Shown here: positions 56,301 to 64,000 of the stretch, one piece after another | Position numbering within the stretch: the first letter of the stretch is position 1 | Layout: every line of letters starts with the position of its first letter | Source of the DNA: Sphagnum compactum | Lineage: Eukaryota; Bryophyta; Sphagnopsida; Sphagnales | Length of the DNA stretch: 64,000 nucleotides | Direction: 5' to 3' | Assembly (NCBI GenBank): GCA_965153455.1 | Contig: OZ234497.1 | Coordinates: 10,168,001 to 10,232,000, forward strand | The notes under the pieces: generated by a model | The model's input: only the letters and a program-made list of their open reading frames with translations | Told to the model about the DNA's origin: nothing | Database searches by the model: none | Program-made: the position numbers and the translations under genes

Positions 56301-59300
56301 GTTTTTCTCCTCTACATTGGAGCGTAGTTGCAGTGGTGGGCGTCTGGATGCTGCTGAACCTCCAAGTCATAAAGAGAGGACTTTGGTGGGGATTGAGAAA
56401 GTGAATGGAGGAAAGAACTTGAACTCTCACACACCAGAGATCTATCATGCTGGTCCTCAAAGACTCCAGTTACAATATAGAGGGTGGCCTGGACTTGTTG
56501 GAGTATCAAGGCCTCGAGATGCACTTGACCCAGCACAATTGGCAGGCAATGTGGATGGTAGAGGTAGCTTCAGGAACTCTGGAAACCTGCAAAAGGCTGT
56601 AGACACCAGTTTTGGAAGCCAGCAAGGGAAATGGCAGAGTTTGGAGCCTGGACCTAGAAGAACTTCCTCAGCTGGAAACTTGACTGCTGCATTGTCTGAG
56701 ACACACCCAAGGCAGGTTGATGGAATGCTAGAATTCATGAATGCTGAGGCAGCGGAGAAAACAAGGGTTCTGAACAGAGGTTCCAATACAGGGAATGTGA
56801 ATGCTTCAGTCACTGAGAGCCCCATTGACCACAATCATGGTTTTCCAGATGCCAGTCAGCTCATGTCAAGTAGGAAGGACATGGGTGGTACTTATTTCCA
56901 TCAGAAGGAGCCAAACCATGACTCTATGCTCCATATCTCCTCTACGGAGGACCTTGCTTTGAAGAATTTTTTGATGTCAACTCAAAGACAGGGTGATACT
57001 GGTGCAAGCTCGAACGCCACAAACTATTACGTTATGGGAATGCCAGGATCTTCATCAGAAGCTGCAGCTGTATCTAGCCAAGAGAACTTGCACCATGCAA
57101 TTAGTCATACAGGGGATCACTATGTTGGTTTGTCATCTGTGAGGAAGGCCAGTCCTCCAACAGTGGCAGAAGGAGGTAATTGGATTGGGGAGCAAACAAC
57201 TGTGGAGATGATGGGCGCTGTTGATTCTGGTCATCATCATGTTAGCCATGAGCGTGTCAGTCAAAGTGTCCTTTGGCCACCTCCATTCATCCAGGTGCCA
57301 TCACAATTCATTCATGCAGGTCATACACAAATAGCTTTATTGTCTGTGTCATCTGCAATGTCATTTTCAGCAACTTCACTGCATCTGGGTGTACAGGCAG
57401 CTCAGTCCAATTTGTCTCTAGGGGACTCTAGTGTTCTGGGGACAAACTGATTTCTTGCTATGCCAAAACCTTCAGGCCCTCTACCTCCCCCTTTGCCACC
57501 TCTTCCCTATGTTAATCTTAGCCTTGCAGTTGCTCAGCTAGTGGATAGTTCATGCACAATGGGCATGCACTCAGGATCCTTTCCAATCCTCCATGGCAAC
57601 AAGAAGGTTTTGGATAAGCAGCACCAAGATAATTGGCAATGATCTTTGCAGGTGAGGCTACATCTCAATGTGGGAAAGTGTGTTTTTCTGTTCATATGTT
57701 TCCATTTCCTTACATCTGAACCATGTGGACAGGGACAATTTCACCTACATCAGAGGCCTGCAGTCACCATGAGTGACTCAAATGGGCCAACAGGATACTC
57801 TTTCCCACCTGTGCAAATTCCAGAGCGACCATATTCTTTGGTGGCACCTCCGGTGGCAACCTCTCCTCTTCCTCTTCACCTTCCTTCACCAGCATCGATG
57901 TTGCGGCAGACTGGGTCGAGGGAACTCAAACCCCCACCAATCACTAGCAAGCATCCTGCTGAGGTAGGGAGTGAACATGATGTAACTGTACACTCATTGC
58001 AAGACAAAGCCAGTCAAATAGAGAAATTGGGGTATGAAGGGGTAACAAACCTGGTTCCTTCTACTCTCTCTTATCCCCACTGTAATCACTTGTCATCAGG
58101 GGGCTCTGGCACACCTTTGCATGTTCTCTGTCTTTCTCCTCCTTACCAAGCCATTGACAGTGCAGGGTTATCTCTTTCTACATCTGTCAGTCTGCAGTTT
58201 TCTTCTCTTTCCTCCATTCCAGTCAGTCCTTCAAATTCCTTCAGTCCATCTGTCTCCAAGGTTGCTTCCATGGCGTTCAGTCCATCCTCTCACCCCTGGT
58301 CCTTGGAGAATGTTGTAGTGCCTTCACCTGAGTCCCTTGCTGCAGGCACTCCACACCCATACCTTACAATGTACAATACTTTTCCAAGCCTTTACTTCGT
58401 CCCTCCAATCCTGGATGGAGGGGTTAGGGTTGACTTGACAAATGGTCTGCATGTGGATGGTGCTTTGGAGGGTCTTGATGGGCCAGAAACACAGGCAGCT
58501 GATGATTTGTGGATGAGGTTAAATTCACAGGTAATCTGTTCAGTATTTCTGGTCCTGCTAAGTTAATATAGTCTCAGATACAGTGCTGGCCTATGTCATT
58601 TGATGCTATGTAGGCCAAGTCATCAATATCTGATAATCAATGCTACTGTTCAGCCTGTACCAGGTTGTCTTCAGACATGACTACCATGACAGCCATCTGC
58701 ATTGGTGTTCAGCAGTTTTCCTAAAGAGGCTAGATTCCAAGACTGTGTTGGTACGGGCTATCTCAAATATGGCAAATTCTGTGACTAGTAATCTAAAGTC
58801 ATTCTCTTCAACTTTTTCTTCTAATTTAATAGATCTACGTTGTGCAGATTGGCCTTGGAGTTGGGGAAAGGCTTAAGGCAGCAGGCATCCCAATAAGCAC
58901 AAGCTATGGAAAGGATAGGCTGAATGAAGAAATAGGTAGGGAGGGTGCTAATCATAGTGACTGGACATCAGACATCCTGAGGGGGGATTTTGAACATTAT
59001 CTTCGGAATCTTGATTATGGTCGTTGGTGTCAAAACCCCCAAACGCCAGAGCCAATGCTTCTGCCAGCACACATGCTCCAACAACCATCAGCCAACATCC
59101 TACAAGTGCATCAGCATTTACAGGAGTCTTCTCAAAAGCTTAATGTAAACATAACACATCCACATGTGCTTGGTTCAGGCCCTGCAGTATTACTGCCATC
59201 TGCAGGCTGGGAGGGGATGGGTAGTTATCAACGCCACAATTTTACAGGTTATGGTAGTGAAGAGTCATCCTCAAAGCTGGGGGGGAGCACAAGCACATAT

Positions 59301-61190
59301 TTATCCAACCATGTCAGTATGTCAGCCTATTCTAACTGTCCAGCTGTAATGTGGTTTTTGTTTATAGTTTTAATCCTTTAAATTCACAATTCATTGCATA
59401 TGCATTTTGTAAGTTGTCACTTAGGACCAGATGCAGCCTGCAGTTTTGTAATCACTTCTAACTTCTTGGTCATGGAGTTCCAGATTTTTTTTCCTGGAAA
59501 CATTCTCAGTCAGAATATGCACACATTTAAGGATTGTTTGCATTCATGATGATGTCTTTTGTATTTTAGACACCACTCTATTGACTCTTAAGACTCTGTC
59601 AATCCATAGAATTATTTGTACCTCAAATGATTAGTTTTGTCATTCTTCTGAAGAACTAGCATTCGTTTGTAGTCTATTACAACGATTTAGAGGATTACCT
59701 AACAATTTTTTGGAGTTTCAACATTTGTAATGTTCAAAGTATATAGGGAGCTTTTTAAGTTCACTTTGTTCTGAAAGTCATTTGATTCTAATACTTTAAG
59801 AGTCTGTTCTCTTTCCTCTTCCTCTTTTGTTCTTCTCTGGTGTGTTGTCCCCTTTTCTTCTTTGTGCCCTCTTCTCTTCTTTTCTTTCCCACATTTCCAT
59901 TGCCGTTATGTTTGTGAGCTGACTAGCATCATGGCTGAGTCTTACTCCAAAGTTGTGATGGAAACCCTGTACATTCATTGATGTTTGACATTGCCCTACA
60001 CCCACTGCCAGGAATGGTAAAATTGGTGGGGATGTTCACATCGTATTTAGTCACTGTGGTACATCTATACATGTTCCTGTTGGTACTGAGCATGTGAGAG
60101 ACCATAGCTAGTATTCAGACTGAAGTCTTCTCCTGTTCTGATTTATTTCCTAGTTCCTTTCTCTTCTCTTCCTTGCATGGTTGCAGTTATGGTCTCTTGT
60201 TTATTGGTCCAGAACTCACTAACCTTGGTAGCAGGTCAGCTCACAATTCAGGTTGCTAAGTTGTAGGAATGGAGAGTTCTCTGGAGAGATTGGAATATGT
60301 TTTGAACTCTAAGTTGTGCTCACAGTTTGTAAGTCATTTCTCATGTGTCGAATTCTTAGCTGTAAGCTTCAGCTTGCATGTTACTAGAGGAAAATGCCTA
60401 CTCCAAACTCAGATGTGAAAGTGGCAGCTGTAGACAACAAGGTTGCTCACACCAAGTTGGTTGGATGTATGTGTCACAGAGGCAGAGTTATCACCATGAC
60501 AGGCAGGCACCTAGCATTGGAAGGGGAGGCAATCAGCATGGCACTTACAGGCAATATGACCCTTATGGCAGGGTTGTTGAGGGGAACAGCTCTTTCATTC
60601 AGGGTTTTGAGAAAAACTGCAGCAGTCCAGGGATTGACTGTAATGAAGTGTATCAAATGTCTGCACCATGGTATCATGTGGGGCCTGTGCAGGAAGACAA
60701 GGCTGAACCACAGGCTCAAAACTCGAATACTGGCATGAGCACCCTCCTAGATACACAGAGCTTTGAGACCGAAAGAGTACTGGACAAAACTGGATTGCAA
60801 CAGCATGTAGCAGAGAGAAGAGATTTCCTGCTAGGGCCATCTACATCACTTACTCCTGTGTCAGTTCCAATTCTGCCTGTTCCAACTGCGGGGGTTCCAG
60901 GTGGAAGGTGGCCTTTGCCGCATCATAAGAACAGCTATTTGAATCCAACAGGCTTGGTTACACCAGGACCTCATGCTCCTCAAGCCTACCCTCATGACAG
61001 TAGTGTAGTTCACTCGACTGATTCTTTGGAATTTGGCTCATTTGGACCAGTCCTATTTGGTGATATGCGGATTTCCAGTACACAATTGCAACTCACTCAA
61101 GCATACATCTCTGGCACTCCAGGAACTTCAGGGTTGACTTATTCTTCAGGTGACAGAGCACAACTATCATCATCTCCAAAACAAAGGTAA
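53339..61190 (+). CDS. PAP/OAS1-type nucleotidyltransferase with long C-terminal extension, 11 exons
   Basis: Exons are 53339-53569, 53662-53850, 53946-54038, 54394-54576, 55076-55181, 55304-55498, 56201-57388, 57476-57606, 57733-58530, 58848-59345 and 60480-61190, all in phase, giving about 1440 residues. The N-terminal 350 residues match the plant family of Arabidopsis AT3G51620, non-canonical poly(A) polymerase-like proteins of unproven activity. Catalytic signature is FGSVPLKTYLPDGDIDLT with D94 and D96, and a third Asp in ENIVVDISFN (D154). The substrate-binding region has INQNHLFKRSVILVKAWCYY, FDWDKYCVSLWGP and NNLGRSVSKGNFYRIRSAFG. The C-terminal 1000 residues are Ser/Pro/His-rich and disordered-looking, ending with the family-like SLEFGSFGPV. 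Two in-frame TGAs (57448, 57640) are removed by short introns 57389-57475 and 57607-57732. The 59345 donor and the stop at 61190 (AAAGgtaat could instead be a donor) are the weakest points. Confidence 0.85.
55508..55687. repeat. 90-bp tandem duplication in intron 6 of the nucleotidyltransferase gene
   Basis: Two adjacent units share ctgggatcaatttcttacct (starting 55542 and 55632), catatgtaca and the preceding aaccaacctgcattgaaaa / aaccaatctgttttgaaaa. The offset is exactly 90 bp. It is non-coding in the splice model. Confidence 0.85.
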
Positions 61191-63750
61191 TTTGCTTGTC
61201 CTGTTTCCATTATGAGATGGTAAGTTAATCTGTTTCCACTTGCAGTAATGCTCATCCTACTGACATTACTGCTTTTAGGTCATTGTCATTATCTGATTAG
61301 CTTCTCACTAGTTTCAGACAAATTGTCATCTGTTGCTTTTGCTCTTTGGGAAGTGTTGCCTGAGGTTTTATACACCCTTCAATGTTACAGCGTGGTCAGA
61401 CTAAGGTTGCAACAGACAATGGATGCCTGAAATTGTGTTGATGTGCCATCTGCCTTCAGTCACTCTTCCTTGTGAAGAATACACTAACCCACATGGCAAG
61501 ATACATTGTTGGTGTATGACTTGTGGGTGCAAGATGAGGATGGTGGCTTTGGGTTATTGGCTGAGATGCAAACGCTTGCAAGTATCTTGAATGAATTGTC
61601 AATGGGCAACTCCAGACTTCATGTCTTATACATGTGAGTGAGTCAATCCCTAAGTTGGAATCTGCTTGCATTCTATAGATACAATTTGGTATAAATACAC
61701 ATACTGAACTTGAGAACCTAGCTTATATTACAACTATATTTTTTAGGATGAAGCTGTCCCTTTTGCAACACAAACATTGATTTGTGACAAACGATTGCGG
61801 CCCCATACCAAAAGTATCAGGATGTGAAACAAATCTCTAGCAAACTATCATAAAGTCTTCCCCAATTAATTGATTATTGAGCAAATTGCCATATAGCTTG
61901 TAGGTCCTTGGAGTAAGTAAAGTGTTCTAGTTTCAGTCCCCAGACAAAGCTTTACAAATGTTGACAATTTGCTCACCAAAGTATCTGGTAATAGTACAGT
62001 TAGTTAAAGGTAGCTCACCCTGGCATATCAAAGTTCTGTGAATGGCAGGTATTGCAGCAGGTGATGATATGAATGAAGAGTGTTCCCTGTTTTTCTGTCT
62101 CCATGAACAGCAGGTTTGAACTGCGAAGTAGTGCCATAATGTAGTTTCATGATTATTGCTCTCTCATACTCTGGGGTCTGTGGAACTCTAATATCTGCAA
62201 GTTTATTGATGTTTGGCACAACTGATGGTCCAGCCATGTTGTACCACGTGTACATGTACAATGGTCAATAATTGCCTTCTGACGTAGTGTGACCTTCCAC
62301 CTTGTTTTTGGCAAGCTTTCTGTTTTTCTCCTTTCAACTGTGCACAGATGGAATGGAAAATTTCTCATTAAAGATGTCATTCATCACAAAAATACCAATC
62401 TGAATTGAATTACAGTATATTTGCTATAATAGGGAAAATACGTGATGAACATTAGAATGAATGGCTGCTCTGTTTTATGTCTGCAAGGGTTGGCGAGGTA
62501 TATCTGGGCATTCAGTTGTACTGAGAATTGAAAACACTGGAGTTTGTATGGGACTATTATGGATCCTTTTAGTAGTGATGCTTACCATTGTGGTCGTTTT
62601 GTGTGGCCTTTGTCCAGACCACTCTTGAACAAGGGACTAGTGTGAATGTCTCCACTGGTTGGGTGAAGTATTTACTGGGAATGTCGTATGGAGACAGACA
62701 TCACCATGGTTACACTCTGGATCAGAAGTAATTTCTTGCAATTTGAGATCCTGCATGGCTGTGTAACTTGACTATGTAGAAAGTGATGACTATGAAGGAC
62801 AAAAAGGATTTAGCTGGGGTTTCTTCCAGGTTGACAGAAGGTAGAGGACTTTGAAAGCCAGTTTATTTACATATCTTGAGGCCTGGCTATACTTGCATGC
62901 TGGCAAGTTGACAGAGTTGACAGAAGGTGGAGGGAGTTAGTCCCAAAGGAGACATCGACAGGGACAATATTTGTCCAGATATGCATACTGATGCAAAACA
63001 ATTGATGAGGACATGGGTCAACATGACACAAAGATTATGTGGAATAGCATGTTTTGTAATCTGCATATTTTGTGTTCTTCTAATACCTACTGCTGAATAA
63101 ACATTTTCTCTATTCATTTGCCATATGAAATATGTGTAATTCATAGTTACAGAACCTGAGTTTGGGTTGTAATGGCAGCATCAAAAGGATGTCCAAACAT
63201 GAATTGATTTATCAACGTGTATTTGTGCAACTTGTTTGTTTCCCGGAAGGTTTTGAACAGCTATGAATGTAATGACAACTAAAGTTTGTGTATAGTTTTT
63301 CTTTTGAATGGGACACAAAAGTGAAGACAATCAAAGACATGATATCTGCTTTGTAAGGTATCATATTTTTTATGGCCAGAGATGTGGAAGAAACAATTAG
63401 AGGTAGAAAATGGGACTGTATAACATAAAGATTGAGTCATATGTGAAGTTAAAATTCTAAAACTATTTAAATTATGATTTTTGGTGTGGTGTAAACTTTA
63501 GATTAGGCATATGAAATTGGATCAAGGTCAAAATGTGTTATGTGACCAAAGATTCACTGTTTCATTGGTTTGCATAAATAAGTTTCAAACATGAGGACAT
63601 CCATTTTAGTTTTTGACATAAACCTAAAGCTAGATCATGTCAAAAACAATTTAATTGGTCCTATCCAATGTAACAAAGACATAACTATTATTTAAGGATG
63701 TTATTTCATGAGCCTGCGAGCTTGAGCAAGTGAGCACAACCGAATCTTTT
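61191..63750. other. 3' flank of the nucleotidyltransferase gene
   Basis: The first few hundred bases should be 3' untranslated region. No further gene, RNA or recognisable element was seen; open frames are short and lack motifs. Confidence 0.5.
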
Positions 63751-63751
63751 T

Positions 63752-63860
63752 GAGAATATTTTGTCCACGTGGTCAGAATATTTGGAGAATACTTTGTCCA
63801 CGTTGTCAAAATGTTTGAAGAATATTTTGTCCACGTTGTAGAATATTTGGAGAATATTTA
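63752..63860. repeat. 33-bp tandem repeat, three copies plus a partial one
   Basis: The unit gagaatattttgtccacgt(t/g)g followed by tcagaatatttg recurs at about 63752, 63785 and 63818, with a partial copy at 63850. On the minus strand the repeat is open and would give an 11-residue periodic peptide (NVDKIF type). There is no sign of a gene around it. Confidence 0.75.
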
Positions 63861-64000
63861 ATGACAGACTATTTGCTGATGTGGAAGAATATTCTTCCAC
63901 ATGTTCATGGATGAACAATATTTATGAATGAAAATGTGGATGAAAAAAATGGATGAACTTTTTACTAAAAGTTGGCAACAAACACTTCTTTTGCCAAAAA

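Noticed and set aside
1-64000. CRISPR arrays, bacterial operons, phage or viral genes
   Set aside because: No regularly spaced identical repeats, no ribosome-binding-site-linked gene clusters and no capsid or other viral genes were seen; introns show this is eukaryotic DNA.

Overview
The window is nuclear DNA of a land plant. The genes are split by GT-AG introns, one product carries a plastid transit-type N-terminus, and the recognisable proteins are plant-specific families: cytosolic neutral invertase, FTSHI5 and FCA. Fairly compact genes, a Ty3 element with an unusual C-terminus, and an FCA homologue that keeps a third RRM suggest a non-flowering lineage (moss, lycophyte, fern or similar). 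That placement is inference; no sequence search was possible.

Layout. At 1-3848 (-) lies the 5' part of an unrecognised coiled-coil/acidic protein gene that runs off the left edge. Head-to-head with it at 4804 (+) is an isolated first-exon-like fragment of COG6. A complete five-exon neutral invertase gene occupies 7017-10817 (-). The stretch 12-32 kb is gene-poor and AT-rich. It holds a tRNA-derived SINE-like element, a PIF/Harbinger transposase relic, two 210-bp MITEs and a decayed Ty3/gypsy polyprotein (-) whose integrase ends in a PHD finger. A 1452-codon intronless FTSHI5 gene lies at 32371-36729 (+). It converges on an FCA-like gene at 38103-49749 (-), for which all 22 coding exons could be joined in phase (681 residues). 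Between 50.2 and 52.3 kb are two copies of a dispersed repeat, one of them split by a Mutator-type MITE with perfect 35-bp ends and a 9-bp target duplication. At 53339-61190 (+) is an 11-exon PAP/OAS1-type nucleotidyltransferase gene (about 1440 residues). The last 2.8 kb has no gene.

The genes do not form a pathway: carbon metabolism (invertase), plastid protein import/biogenesis (FTSHI5) and two RNA-processing proteins (FCA-like and nucleotidyltransferase) are simply neighbours. The most interesting signals are the RRM1-RRM2-WW-RRM3 architecture of the FCA homologue, which combines FCA and CELF/Bruno features, and the PHD finger at the position where chromoviruses carry a chromodomain.

Exon boundaries were derived by eye from splice consensus plus reading-frame phase. 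Domain names rest on recognised motifs, not on database searches.
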